The notes: generated by a model not told the origin, from the letters alone. A stretch of DNA of 64,000 nucleotides from Lepidonotus clava (GCA_936440205.1 OW387147.1:29971629-30035628); one strand, 5' to 3'; positions 12,666 through 26,664 are shown, counted from the first letter of the stretch. Numbers and translations: made by a program.

Positions 12666-15600
12666 CACGCCTGACCTGTTCCCTATCTCTATACTCATAT
12701 TTCAACTTCCATCAGGTAAATCTATTACTATACTTCCACTATAATCATGTTTTGAACATTTCTTTGTAGTGAAGAAATGCACTTAGATTTTTATATATTG
12801 CTTCATTCCTTTTTTTTGGTCTTTGTTTTGGTTAACCGACCCTATAGCTCCTTCTCCTAAGGTCAATACGGTCCTGCTATTTCAATGCAAAATTTGAAAT
12901 AATTATTCTTTTCCTCCTTTAAATATGCATTAAACATGCCCTACCGTCCCACGCCTTTATCCCTAGTCACGTTCTCCTTAAACCCCACTCAATTTCCCCC
13001 TCCATACCTAATTTTCTCAGGGATGTGCTTATTCTTTTACTCAGTACTATCCATTTACACGGACAGCGGAGTTTTGTAGGCGGTTGGCTAAACAGTCTCA
13101 AACCAACTCCACCTACCTCCCCCCTCCACACACACTGACACACCTACCAACCAGGCCTGGGGGATAGGCCATCTCATCTCTCTTTGAACCAGAAGAAATT
13201 ATCTTGATGTCACTTTTTACCACTTCTCCGGCAGACAGATCAGGGCGATCGTTCATACGGACCGTTTGTTCTCTAAATCTGCCAAACAAACTAATGGTTA
13301 TTAAACCCACTTTTTATCCCCTCATATCCCACCCAATTCATTTGAGATCAAACGGTGGCTTGCTGGTCCCATATGACGTCATTTCCTTATACTGTAACAG
13401 TATCACGACCTTATCATGGAGTCAAACAGGCGTAAATCCAGGGGTGAGTGTCATATTTTTTCCTAACTTGGAAAATATTGAAGATTCACCCAACAAAATG
13501 CAGAAATACAGAGAGAAGAAACAGAGAGAGAAAAATATAATATGCTCATCTTAGATCTCAACCTTTAGATTTGCGTCATGCCTTACGAAGAAATATAGGC
13601 CTAAACTAAAGGTTTCGGAATGCTGTGCTATCTTTATCACTGACATGTATTAAACAACGCTCAGAACAAACTGCGTAATTCAGCACAATGCATATTATTG
13701 ATGATTTATGATTATTAGTTTCCATCAAGATCCAAAAATCTCATGTATCGAATGCCATTCTACAAAGCAGCCAACCATCGAACCCGACCACCAATGACAA
13801 GGCCCGTCCGTAGCCCGCAGATGTGATCGGCTTTTTGCATGTGGTTTAAGGGAATGAGTGCGATGAGCCCCTGAGGGATACGCCGGTAATTACATCAGCT
13901 TTATTAAGATCTCAGGGGCCAGAGGCCGCCCATTCTCCTGACCCTTGATGCCTGTAACATCGCCACTAAAACCCATGTTAGTTTATTAATCTCATTCATT
14001 ATGAATAGTCCATTAATAGGATGGTCTTCTTATGATTGTTAGGGTAATTCAGAATTTAATCCTTCATTGGTGAAATTGTATTAAGAGTGCTTCTTCACTT
14101 AAATATCCCATACTCAAGATCGAGTAGCACTTTAGGTGAATAACTATATTAAAAGTAATTACTACACTTCCCGAATTTGACAATTGGATATAAAACATAC
14201 TCAATGTAATCCAATAAATCACCTCCCTAAATATAAACATTCAGAGGATACTGCAAAGAGCCAAAGAATCAGCACCTAGGTAAATAACGAAAATAGATGT
14301 ATCTATAGACCTAATGCATTAGGAAGGAGAAAACTTGGGAGTAATTTGCAAAATTGCATCCATCACAAGGGACATTTTCAAAGGGATGTACGTTATGAAG
14401 TTTCTTTATTTAGGCAGGATCTTTCCCTCTATATACTCGCTCACCTATTATCATTACTCCGCCGCCTCATGCAAAGTCCCCCTTTAAGTAGTATAGATCG
14501 TCTCACCACTCCCTGGCTACCCCTATATCCCCCCTCAGACACTCATCCCCCCTTTGATGTGCTTCACAGTTGAGTGCATCATTTGTGCGCCGACCCCGGC
14601 TTTAGGGCTGTACCCGCGAATTAGGCCCATTTCCGTATACTACTACGACTACTTAGCGGCCGCCCAGAGGTAGTTTGGGCCGGGAGGTGCAGTTCTACCT
14701 GTGTGAGAGCCGATTAGCTCAGGTACCGGGTGCAGGGGTGCACAGTGCCATCTAATACAATCAAAGTGTGTTTAATGTGATTATAAAGGCAGGCATCTGC
14801 TTACTGAATTTAAAGCAATTTTGTTATGATTTTGGAAATCGCCTGGATGAAAGACGGAAATAAAAGTCTGTTGTCTGTGTAAAACTAGACACACGGATAT
14901 TATTCTGAACGAATAATTATATATACCTTTATCTCTGTGTGAGAGAAGATTACAATAGATTTAATCTGGCGTGGTTCACCGGTTTCTTATTTAGATTCTT
15001 TGATGATGTTTGCTATTTATATTGCAAGGACTGAATACGCCCATCCCAGTTTGCATCAAAATTGAAGTTTACTATGAAATAATATAACATGCGGAGTTCG
15101 TTACCGACTGTTCTTAAAGTTTGTAATACTTATTATGATGTAAAGGCATTTTCAGGAACCCATACTAAAGCTTTAGCCTGTCAGCCCAGCCAATAATGTC
15201 CAAACCTTTGAATAATCAAAATGGGCTGGCAAACCTGTAAATCTGACGATTGATCGCGTTTTCCAAGTTATAATGTTTGGGTAGTACTCAGTGAAATAGA
15301 TGAACATAGTTCTTATACTTTCCAGTGAACTAACTTGTGGAGAATGGGGTGGCTTGTCTAACCCCTGGGATAAAGACGAAGTAGAATAGGCTTACTCCAC
15401 ATAGTGGTATTCCACTGTAGCCCTGTGCAACTAATCATTACTTTATATCGAATAGTCAATGCCGTAAAAGAAATATAATTCCTATACATAGCCAATCGCC
15501 TATCATTGCATCTTTCCTTATTATCATTTCTCCATATTCTACCTCCTTGGAGCTAAGGGCTTCCACCGCCTATGGCATCCAGCGTTCTTCTTCCACTTTA

Positions 15601-16335
15601 ATCTTGGTTCCAAGCTTTAATCTGCTCCACCCCACTTCCTCCTACCCCCTACTTGTCCCTATCATCCCCTTATCTCCCTACACCATCCCTCTGGCCTCCA
15701 CTCACAGCTCCCTGTTTTCAAGCACACCCTTTAGGCTCACTTTTACTCCAGTGCATAAAGCCTCCTTAAAGCTGGTAGAAAACTCCAGGCACAATGCATC
15801 CGCCTCCGGTCCGCCCCCCTGCTACAAGTTTATCTCGAACTTTCAGCTTACGTCATTGAAGAAATACAAGTTTTACATGCGCTGCTGATTGGTATGGCGC
15901 GCCCCTGGTGTACCCGTAATGACAAAACAGACACTAGAGTACAGCTTTGTATGATAAAACGCAGTTTGGTACTGGGTGGCACTGGAGGAGAGAGGATTGA
16001 GGCCATGTACAACGAGTTTGTGAGAGAATTACTACAGTACTTTAAGAGGAAAGAGGAAAATATCAACTACATGTATTATGTACAGTTTGTGCTTTTTCAC
16101 GTTGTGTTTACTTTTAATCCTGTAGCAGACCTACCCTTCCCGACAGTAAGAAACATACTGATGTGATTCACACAACAACCGTTGCCTGTTCAAGTTCTCG
16201 CCGGTCATGTCGTTCCATTTAGCGATAGAAAATCGGAACAGTTTTTATTTCTCATGAAATCATGTATTAATGATAGCTGCGACATGTCTCAAAATAACCA
16301 AGTGGGTATCGTCCTTAATTGAGAATATCCAATCC
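12666..16335. other. Gene-free stretch with one possible conserved block
   Basis: Mostly unique. The segment 13830-14010 has varied, non-repetitive sequence with several homeodomain-type cores (GTAATTAC, TTTATTAA, CATTAATAGG), unlike its AT-rich flanks, and could be a conserved non-coding element. A TAGGCCTA palindrome lies at 13596-13603. Nothing else is identifiable. Confidence 0.4.
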
Positions 16336-16765
16336 ATCTGGTGATACCACTGTTAGTGCCTCGCATCGCTCCCAGAGATGTAAATCCTCATCTGGTGATA
16401 CCACTGACAGTGCCAGGTGTCACACCTTGTGATACCTCTGACAGTCCTTGGTACACACTCAACAATGTGATACCATTGGCAGTTTCTTGCAAACATCATT
16501 CTGTGGATACCATTGATACCACTGAAAATGCCGGATCCCCTCTTTCTGGTGACACCACTGACAGTGCCGTGTATCCTCAACCAGTTGATACCACTGACAG
16601 CACCTGGCACCCACTTCATCTGGTGTTACCACTGCATGCGAGTGTCTGATACTCCTCAACCAGATGATACAACTGAAAGTATCTGGTACCTCCTCCATCT
16701 GGTGATACCACTGACAGCATCTGGTACTTCCTTCATCTGGTGATACAACTGACAGTGCCTGGCCC
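16336..16765 (+). repeat. Degenerate minisatellite with palindromic core
   Basis: About eleven diverged copies of a unit built around TGATACCACTGACAGTGCC. Copies of the GTGATAC landmark begin near 16341, 16395, 16429, 16467, 16549, 16584, 16622, 16664, 16702 and 16740, so spacing is mostly 34-41 bases, with one 54-base gap and one degraded stretch. The best copies contain CACTG-A-CAGTG, a perfect five-base-arm palindrome, preceded by TGGT-GAT-ACCA, a second small inverted repeat. Frames open on both strands across the array are explained by the repeat, and the variable period argues against coding. Confidence 0.9.
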
Positions 16766-19700
16766 AATTATCTCCTGACGAGCATCTCTGAGCCCAGGCC
16801 GGCTGCACAGGTCATAAACTATGCATTATTTACATTTTCATTTGGATGTAATTGACCTAAAAAGCCTGATGGGGAGGAGTAAGTTTAGGCTTGGAATAAG
16901 AATGAGTTCAGCGATCATGGGGGACTGTACTGAACGAGTGGCCATGAAATATGAAGGAGGTCGTAATGACACCAGGATAATATTGGCTGGAATACACCAT
17001 TGGCATTAAACAAGTGGGAAAATATCGTCATTCGACTGTTATTATCAAAATAAATGTAAAACCCCTTGATAAAGTATTTGGTTTACTAAAAGAAAATCCA
17101 GGTACAAGTTAAGCACTATGACTTGTGTGAATTCAACAAAGATTTATTGCTATGAAAATGAGTTGGTTTCGGCAGTGTAGCGAGTGCAGTGAATCGACAA
17201 ATCGACAAACTGCTGAAAGGTTCCAAACATGTTTATGTCTTTACTACATGTACTGCAAATAAACCTCTGTGTATGATTTTGTTAGGATACGGATGCAGTT
17301 CTATCTTTTAAATTCCATTTCTTTTGATATTGATGATAGTAGTTCTCCCTATATCTTACTGACATATCAAAATACTTCTCATGACCGCTGAACACTACTT
17401 CAATAATAATGGAAAAATAGGAATCTGAAAAACATATTTCATCCACAAAAACGTTTGTAGGATTATTTTCCTCGGTATGATCCAAATTGATATCGAAAAT
17501 AGAAAAAGTATATTTTGCCCACAAATATGCTCGTGATCGGCATCACAACTCAACGATTCATTTTCATCCTCCTAATCCTCTTACTCCTAATTTGAAGGAC
17601 CGGCTGACTACGGTATAGATTGTTCTAGATTCTCTGATTTTATATAGATAATAATATTTTTTATCGAGAATTGACCCCATGTATATACTATGGTCATGGG
17701 GTTTCTCTATTTGGCTCCGATTCCTTGTAAGGTTTTCCTAGGAGTATGGGCATAATGTTAAATGTCATTACCACAGGAAAACTTTTTTCATACATGCAAT
17801 AGAACGTTTCGTTTTATTGCTGAAACCAGCTGCAGTGTTTCGTTGTGAGTCCTAACCGAAAGTTTGGAAAGTCTTGAGCCTGCTTTGCAGCATCTTGATT
17901 AATTGGAGTCATTTGACAGCCCATCTCAGCCTGTTGGGTCATTTGACAGCCACATCCTCGGCCGAACCCAGGTGCCTGGGGTTATTACAAAAGTAGAAGG
18001 GATCATTATAGTACATTTTTGCCACACAATTACATGTGGTCTGAATTCACAATGCATTCAAATTCTAATGTAAATCAAAATATGCACCTTAATTCAGTTG
18101 CATGTGCAACAACAGCATCTAAAATTCGAAAGAGTCAACAAATAATGTTTCATTATTCACTCACTGCAATTAGACTATTCATGTTGGCTGTATTTCTTTA
18201 AACTGCTATTGATCTGATAAATGATTTGATGATCTACAAGTGTGGACGTGACGAATAAAAATCAGCTTGTTTTTTATGATCATAATTACTACTTAAGCTA
18301 GTCGCATTTTATGAATAATGCGAGTTTTCACAATGTACTGCAACCAAGATTTATGCTTCTTATTAAAACTGTACCAGGGACAACCAAAGCTTCCTAACGT
18401 TGCAATACACATTTTGCTTCCATGACCTCCTTCTATTACGTTATTTGTGCGTCATTTCTGAGTAGTACAGATTGACTTTTCAGTAAAGCCGTCCCCTTCC
18501 CACTCTCTTATTCCGCCGCTCGTCAAGCCTCCCCCATATAGCTCCCCTACCTAATTACCAGTGGTGTTCTGTGAATAGACCCCCTACAATAGCACTATGT
18601 GCACATATGGACCCCGGTAAAGCTGGGTAATTGTGTTTCTACTTTGTAGCTGAGGGAGCCGTCAACCAATCGCTGGGTCCTATATTAGAAGGCTGGGGTG
18701 GAACAATAGAAGGGCTTAGCACCCGTCTGGAAGCACGCTGTTTGTTAGCATACTCTCCGTTTTTTAGGCTTTCTAAGAAGCTGTTTTTTTTATTTAGAAA
18801 ATAGGTCAGCCAGAGTTACAATATGAACTGTTTTGTCGTTATGATCTATGCCACTGAGATGCATACAAAGATACCAAATACTTGATGCGGGTTGTATTTA
18901 TGTTTTCTCTGTTGATAATCATCAATAGGTATTGTTTCCAATATTTTAGGAATAGTTTCTGTTCATAGGGGTACCTTGTAAAACATATTCTATGTTTCAA
19001 CTAAAATGTATCCTTGCCTCTTACCCGCATATAAAAGTATGTTTTTCCTGTTAAACATTATCATTTATCAAACCGCATTCACTTCCATAATGCTCTTCCA
19101 TGTAGGTGAGCAAGATAATGTTATAAACTCTACATATATATTACAATAATATAAAATGATGTGTGTCCAACAATATTGTATTAAATGTGTCTTATAAATT
19201 GATTAAGCATAGTCCTCCCATTTTTCAAATGGTCCCGGCCGTGTACTCCTCACTCACTGCCGTCTCGTCTGTGTCTACAATCTTGCAGCTTTAATATTAC
19301 TCCTTCCACTTCTAAACCGCATCTCTTTACAGTATAATTAGCACCTACAGGTTGATTTCAGCTCACTGTGTCGACAAAAACTGAAGAAAAATATTGAAAA
19401 TATACAAATATTTGCTACATAAACATTTGCACTAAATACATGTTCAACCAACTTTAAAGATATTACAAATATGCAGACACAAAGTGAAAATATTCCCAAT
19501 ATTAATTTACAATCATGTTAAAGCGCAAACTATTAATTATGCCATTGCTAATGACAAGTCTATGCTTAGGTCCTATCACTTGTCGACTTTATTTCCCAAC
19601 ATGCAAGTCGATCTTGGCTTGTCTGCAGGTGAAATATAAGAAATAGGCTATACGTGGTGTGGAGAAATTGCCAATGTGTTCTACATTATACTTCCTCCCC

Positions 19701-21239
19701 TCACATTTATTCCTAATTCTTCAACCTTCACCCTCACATACTCGGTAAGCCCCAGTAAGCCCCTCTCCCCCTCCACCAAAACCAGTCAGCTGATATTTCT
19801 CATTAACTGGCCGACCTTGGTCGGGCCGCCCTTATCATGTGTCAAACTGTTTTCGCCCCTTTATTCTCCCCACTCCTACCCTCTCCCCTGCCGGAGCCCC
19901 TAATGAGCTCGCCAGCCCTCACACGCAGATAGATCATCTCTCAGACAGAACAGGGGTTACCACAAGTCACTGCCTGATCCCAGCACACAGCCACAGCTCA
20001 GCCTACCTCAGGCTGTGGTTAGGCCTAAGGTAGTCCTGGCTCCGTTCTTTTAGGCTCCATTAGGCTTACGTACCGAAAAGGGAAGGAGATATGCCTAGAT
20101 CCGTAGGATCTACCTACAAACGGCCAGTCATCTTGGTTTTAGCTTGGCCCGCTGGGGTGGGGACTAATGTAGGATATGGCAGTGGTGGGCACTGAACAAA
20201 CGCTACCAGGAAATGACAGTAGCAGACAGAGTAGGGTAGACAAACGTAATAAGGGGGCCCACCTTATCATATATCACACAGAATCAGGATCTAAGTGTTC
20301 CTTCTGCGGTCATTTGTTAATATTAGCTACTATATTTATAGCACTAACGGAACATGTTATGGCCGTTGAGTCCCCTCGGTTCTACGACGTCAAATAGAAC
20401 GTCAATCCCAAATTACATATCAATGCCTAGAGTTGATTACTTTATCGAGGACAAATATTCATTAGTCACCAAATGTATGAAAATTAAGTGTATGAAGCAC
20501 ATGGATACATAGAAAAGTACAGCAGAACAGTTGTATATAACACACAGATGTGATATTGATGAAATGGTGACGAACTATATCTACTAAGAATAATCAGAAT
20601 CTAATAGGAATAATCAGGAAAAAAAATATTTTAATAACTAATTAACGTACATGATTCATACCCATTTTACCCATTTTTTTATTTTTGAAATCTGTACCAC
20701 CAGTTGACCACCAGGCAGGCTAGCATGTAGGCTACTTGCAGAAGACTGTAGAATCTAGGCTTTGTTTGGATTCTGGAGCCATCTGTAGATTTAGGGATGG
20801 ATCTGGGCACTAAGAGGTTGGTGTAATCTGATCTTCTTCTCAATCTGTGTTACTTTAGGGTAATCCTCTAATGGAGTTGATATTAGTCCTCCTCCGGCAG
20901 TATCACAGTGGCCACACTGAAGGTCCACATTCAATGGGATTACCAGGCCAGTCTTAAGATAACTCATTTAATTAAACATCTTTTTTGTATTCAAATTTGT
21001 AATTCTAGTTTATTCTGCATCATAATATTGCTTTGGGGCAATTACTTTTAAAATACTAATTAGTAGGTAAATGATATGTATACTCAAATATCTCCCTTTT
21101 TTCTGTTCTTCAGCCTTGGGGTTTCTGTATATTGACAGCGCTTGGCATACTGAAAGGGACGCCTAATGCCTCAGATCCGTCCATCCTCATACTACTAGTT
21201 CTTTTTGATCTGTTACTTCTAAGGAATTACTTGTTGTGA
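16766..21239. other. Gene-free stretch
   Basis: Unique, mostly AT-rich, with C-rich patches near 18480-18560 and 19690-19900. A duplicated phrase containing GTCATTTGACAGCC occurs at about 17907-17955. TAGGCCTA lies at 20020-20027. No gene is visible. Confidence 0.45.
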
Positions 21240-21640
21240 AGGCTTATAAAAAGGGGTTGGGGAGTCTCAGCAGACAGGGAGTATCTCAATAAAACGGTGG
21301 AAGGGGTCGCAGAGGAGGGGAGACCGAGACAGCAATGCCAATGTCAGGGAGTTGAGATCCGCCGAGTCAGCGCTTTTAGACCTCTCCTTTGACATAATTG
21401 GCCTGAGTTGAAATAATGAAAGAGCGTGAAGAGAAGCTCAATGCAAATGGACGTTGTATTTCTTAGACCGTGGAGAAAAACATGACACGTTTAGACAAAA
21501 ACACTCATATTGCATTGCTTTGTGAGCTCCGGCAACGATTTGACAGCGACAAAAAAGGGCGTGACGAGCCGGTGCGCTGACTATTGACTTGTCAGAGAGC
21601 GGCAAAAAAGTAATTCCTTTTCCAGCTTATCTTTGATGAA
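21240..21640 (+). promoter_or_regulatory. TATA-like core followed by enhancer-like block
   Basis: TATAAAAA at 21245-21252 is a strong TATA match in a G-rich setting. A start site would be expected near 21275, but the bases there make only a weak initiator. Downstream, the sequence is varied and contains an octamer ATGCAAAT (21441-21448), several TGACAG-type TALE cores and a TCF/LEF-like CTTTGATG near 21630. It could be a tissue-specific promoter or a conserved enhancer. Without expression or alignment data the strand rests only on the TATA box. Confidence 0.35.
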
Positions 21641-22785
21641 TAGAAACTGCATGTGTTCGAGAGAAACGTCTACGGAGACAGATATAGTAGTGCTTAAAAT
21701 CAGGCTGACTGTTAAGGACTTAGTCACTTACTTCCATTGTTCTAATTGTCAGATTCCTGGCACTCATCTTCTTCTTAAGCCTCCGGAAATAAGAGTCCCT
21801 GATTCCCTTTACTTAAGGAGCTTCAGCTTCCTTCCTGCCATTATCTAAGCGGGGTCCGAACTCGCACTAGACATCTTAAACACCACTGTTTTAAATCAAT
21901 TCTCTCAGAGTTGTTTCTCCGTTACTCACATTGCTAATACCCCCAGGGGATTATTATAGTAAGGATTATAAGGGGCCCAGCAGGATTTGTCAGGCCGGAT
22001 GAGAGGATCCGCTCCTTAAGTGAAATCTGAGAAAAGTGAGCACCGTTCGCGAGGCTGCGTGTGTAAAATGGATATTAACTGGAAACAGTTCATTGTAAAT
22101 ACGCTACAAATATCGAGGTTAGACTGGTGATATGTTTATCTGGCACGTAACCATGTATACACCATGTTACAGGTAATATTATGGAGTAAAACTGCCATTA
22201 TGTTATCTGTACCGAGCAAAGCTTACTTTAAAAAAAAAATTGATGTTTTTTTAATTTCTCCTAATTGAGATCCTTGCGTATAAGAATATAATCCTAATAT
22301 CTTAATATCCCTATCAGACAAACACACATGTTTCCAATCATCAACCTAAAAGATCTAAGTGGATTGTTAGACTGTGGAACTATCAATGAATGCAATCATC
22401 GTTCCAGGAAATAGAATGTAAGCCGCCCAGTTAAGAGGATAGACGCTGGTAAGAAGCTGTTGAAGAATATGGGGAAACTCTAGTATGTTAAAATGAACGG
22501 CCTGCAGTGGCAATACTATATATGCCTGGATGATACTGACGAGAAGTGTAACCTTGATCTAACTGAAGTGGATTCACAAGTTTTTATTTCTTGTCTGGAG
22601 CCGGGTCAGGAGGGGCGCTGCATAATGTGGTATAGGTTAGAGGTCTGGGCTTCAGTCCTCGTTCTGCTAGTCTCTGCTAATCAACCTTAGCTTGGGAAGA
22701 GTCATTAGGGAGAGCACATCACTAGAGACAGACCCAGCCCAAAAAGGGGGTCAGAAAGCTGTCTGCCGGCAGGTAAAGCACCCCA

Positions 22786-22890
22786 GACATCTAATTAATG
22801 AGCTCTAATTAAAGTGACGTCACACACGCCCATGTCCAGGTCAATTTAGCCAGAGGTCAAGGGTTAAGGGTCAAGGGTTAGACCTGAGAG
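22786..22890. promoter_or_regulatory. Homeodomain, CRE and nuclear-receptor site cluster
   Basis: Two homeodomain-type sites, TAATTAAT (22792-22799) and TAATTAAA (22806-22813), abut a perfect palindromic CRE, GTGACGTCAC (22814-22823). Three nuclear-receptor half-sites follow: AGGTCA at 22838, AGGTCA at 22854 and GGGTCA at 22868, the last two within a duplicated TCAAGGGTTA phrase. The density of consensus sites suggests an enhancer bound by homeodomain, CREB/ATF and nuclear-receptor proteins. Confidence 0.45.
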
Positions 22891-23880
22891 GTTTTTAATT
22901 GAACACATTCAACAAAGAGATGCTGAACTAATTGAGTCCGCTTAGGGGAGTTACAACCGACTTGAGCAAAATGAAAATGTATTATAAAGCAATATTTATG
23001 AATTTTTGGGTAAAAAAATACTCCAAAAAGAAAAAATATTTTTCTTCGGATAAATCAAATAGGCCTACCGTGTCACTTAATCAAATTGCGTTGACTGAGT
23101 TTCTTTTCAGTCACATCCATAGCGGTTTATTTGTGAGCCAAGCTTGGCCTTGTTCAAACCCTATGAGACATTTAATGTTCATCATTTCTTTTCAAACGAA
23201 CGGTTTATCAAATTCAGATTTCATTTCTTTAAGCCTTCTTTCCCTGTGCTTGATTTTGTAGGTCAATATTAGCCACCTGTCTTCTTGCAGTATTTGACAG
23301 ATGGGTGATTGCAGTTCTACAGTTTGTCGCCACCGCTGCCTCAATTCGATTCTAGGGCAATTTGAAAGGGTAAATGCTTTCGCAAACTTCCAAATATTTG
23401 CATCATTCAAATCTGCAAGTGGCACATATTGGTTCATTGAAATACCCATTGAGCAAATACTCCCATGTTCTTGCAAATCGCGCAATTGCTTACAGAGCTC
23501 TTAAGCTTGCAAAAGGTTGTGTGTATTTTAATGCATTAGGCAATAACGGACGCGAATATGGAAAGCATTAACATTTCTTGAACAGACACAATAAATCCTG
23601 ACAGCACCTAATCCTGGGTCCGATTTGGGCACGTCACTGTGGATCAAAGAAACATTCGTTTGAACATTCGGGCGTTAAGGCATCATTTTGTAAGACAGAT
23701 TGTCCCTTAAACCTTGCATCATCTGTTCAGATGTTTCTACACTTTGCTGTCCAACCCCTTTCATGATTTAGGTTTCCTCCTTTTACTCTGATAGTTTTTC
23801 AAAGACTGTTCCATACATTTGGCTATAGGCTATGCGCGAGTACCTGCAAAACATTTATTCCCCAGTTGAATTCCCTCCTG
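22891..23880. other. Gene-free stretch with TTGCAA-rich block
   Basis: Unique DNA. Between 23280 and 23575 TTGCA/TGCAA cores recur and a perfect octamer ATTTGCAT lies at 23396-23403, so this may be a regulatory block. TAGGCCTA is at 23060-23067. A 97-codon minus-strand frame here (23192-23485) has no recognised family. Confidence 0.4.
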
Positions 23881-24260
23881 CCTTTCAACTGGAAGGTGTG
23901 CCATCCCGTCTGCTTGCTTGACTGCCTGTGTGCCTGTTTACTTGAATGTCTGCCTTTCTGCCTCTCTGCCTTTCTGCTCACACACCTGCCTGTCTGCATG
24001 CAAACCTGTCTGTCTGTCTCTCTGTCTGTCTGCCTCTCTGCCTGTCTGCCTACCCACCTGCCTCTCTGCAGGCCTTTATTTCGCCTTCCTTCCCATCCTC
24101 TTAACACCCTCACTCCTCCATCCCACCTTCCCTCCCTCCTTCCTTGCCACCTATACCTCCTCTCTTTCCTTCCCTCTAGATCTCTTCCTTTTCTCTCCCC
24201 TCCCTCCTTCCTCCTGATGCTTTCTCCCAGTCTCTCTATGTGATCCCTGTCCCTCCGTGC
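23881..24260 (+). repeat. Pyrimidine-rich tract with CTGT/CTGC microsatellite
   Basis: From about 23915 to 24075 the plus strand is a degenerate repeat of CTGTCTGC-type tetramers, continuing as a C/T-rich tract to about 24260. The cysteine- and leucine-rich frames here are products of the repeat. Confidence 0.85.
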
Positions 24261-26660
24261 CTCCCAAATATCTCGTCTTTTTATCTCTCACTACACGCTG
24301 CTTGCCTCCTATCTTCCCTCCTCCTTCTGTCTAAAGTGTAGTTAAGGAGAGGGCTTGAAACCCTGTACTTGACCACACCCCTCTCTATGTCCCTTTAATT
24401 ATGTTGTCCTTGGTTGACCTCCAACTCATTTACGTACTTCAATTTACTGCGTCTTTAGTGTATAGCCTGTATGGCGGTTCTATATTTTAGACTTTTTCTC
24501 AGACAGGAAACATTATTTTGAGGAACATGTGTATAATTGACTGGAACGTTGTCCACAACATTACACCTAGCTGTACATGTATTGAACAAGTCCTTAACCT
24601 CTCTGCACGAAGGAGACGTCATCCAATACCCATCAATTCTCGTGGTGAATTTGCATGGTATCAAATGTAAGAAAATCTCAAATTTCTTACACTTCACTCG
24701 TTTCAAGTCAAACGATAGTTGCGTGTGGTGTGTCCCTGAACAACGGTTTTATTTTACTAAATACAATTGAGCCCTACCCTCTCCTTTTACCGAGGCGCCG
24801 ACTCGGGCGTTAGCCTTTGTTAGGCTTTTAGTACTATTTTTTCCTACCGAAGCCTTTTATTTGACTACACATCGAGAACCTAAACACAAGAAGGAAATAG
24901 AATCACACGGGAAAAACAATGGAATCCTTTTATACTTATTTCTACTTTCCCTTATCGGTGGTCACAAAGAGAAGATTATTTCCTGCAGGAAAAAAAGTAC
25001 GGCAAGTAAAATAGAGAAGCGTCCTTTAAACGTGGAGAGAGGAATTCCAATCGGACGGCATGCAAATACAGATTAATGGATGTTTGGAATTGCGTGAAAT
25101 TCCCCTCGCAGAATTGTAGGAAGTAATTCAAAGAATTAATTTGCAAAGAATGATTGTGCAGAACATGGGCCGTTGATGCTTTAAATATTTATTTTGGTGG
25201 AAATAAAATGGTTGCTGTCATCATGGATTGTCGTTTGTTCACTTAGGGATTTCTTAAATCAGAAAGAAAATGACATAACCTGATTATCCCTTCTGGTAGT
25301 GTTGGGTGTAGTGGGGGAGAGGGCCGAGGAATTATGAACTTGACAAAAAGAAGGGGAGAGAAGATTTAAAGAATAGGAAGACTTATTAGGTTTGACTGGA
25401 ATGAGAAACGAATGGACAAAAGAGGCATAAGTGGTTTTAGCATTCGCCCCTTTGGTCTGCATGGGTTTGGGTGTTAAGTGTTTGGGTTTTGACTGTGGGA
25501 GGTGTTATGCGCTGATGACATGAGGGAGGTATGGGCTGTGAGATAAGGGTTGTGAGGTGTGGTGGTTTGGGTTTGATTAATATTAGGGTGGTGGTATGGG
25601 GCATGGGTAGTACATACGGGGTTGGTGGTGTGGGGTATGGTTGTACATAGGTACATGTGATGGAAAAGACCCTGCCCCGTTTAATACATGACCCCTGTCC
25701 TATTTCGTCATAAGCCTAAGATCAGAAAATGTGCAAACTTTTAAATTCCTATCTTGAGAAAGAGGAAGATGCACGACCCTTACAGTAGCTGAATCAAAAA
25801 GTGAATGTGTAGGCACATAGAGCACTCACACAAAATCATGAAGTAAACTTAAGCACTCGCATATTTATATTAAATGCATTAACAGTTAGCTGCAATATTT
25901 TACAAACTTAGTGCACACACATGTAATCGTTTTTACATCATTGTGGGCACGCCTATTCCTTTCTTCCCTAGGTCTTCAGGCCCCACACTGCGTCCAATCA
26001 TAGACATATTCTATAAAGTATCGATGGCCCAATGCTTCAAACGCTGCATCGTCTATAGAATCACGAGTATGGTATCAGCTGAGTAGAGATTTAAAGGTGT
26101 TGTTTTGACATCCGTCAATAAACTATACACCATGGATCAAGGCGGAGGTGTGCCACGGGGAGTGTTGTTGTGTAGGATACAGCCAATATGATTATGTTAC
26201 TTGTTGAAGTTTGGGATGAGATCTGACAGGTCAGGCATGGGCCAGGGGGTGCGTGGTTTCCCCCTGACAGTTATGGGTTGCAGGGATGTTGGACGTCTCT
26301 ATAGCTGGCCCTATGTTACTGTATCCACCCCAAACCCTCCCTACAACACCCTTTAAGTGGTAAAGTGGCCCTTTTATCGCCCTACACACGATGAGTTGGG
26401 TTCATGTTAAACCTGAAAGCCTGGGCTAACAGCATGGACCGCAGCAGGGCATTTTATGTCTAACATTGTAGATGGGGACGGGTATCGAACCGGACAGGGG
26501 ACAGAGGGAGGGGTAGGCATGGGCGGAGAAGGGCGGGGAGGTAGCCCTGGATGGGGTGACCAGTCAATATACAATCCCCACCGTTTCCGGGCCCTCCATA
26601 AATGGGCACACAGTCAGATAACATCTTTTTACCCCCACACTCATTTTTACGGCCTATCGA
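24261..26660. other. Gene-free stretch with octamer sites and a G/T-rich tract
   Basis: Octamer sites occur at 24649-24656 and 25060-25067. The segment 25020-25200 around the second is varied and may be regulatory. From 25290 to 25660 the plus strand is G/T-rich with GGTGTGG-type words. No exon is recognised. Confidence 0.45.
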
Positions 26661-26664
26661 TATT

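Noticed and set aside
16341-16767. Repeat protein encoded by the 16.3-kb array
   Set aside because: The period is not a multiple of three and spacing varies, so no frame keeps a repeated peptide; both strands are open by composition.
23866-24243. Cysteine/leucine-rich protein
   Set aside because: It is a translation of a CTGT/CTGC microsatellite and pyrimidine tract; all three frames are open for the same reason.
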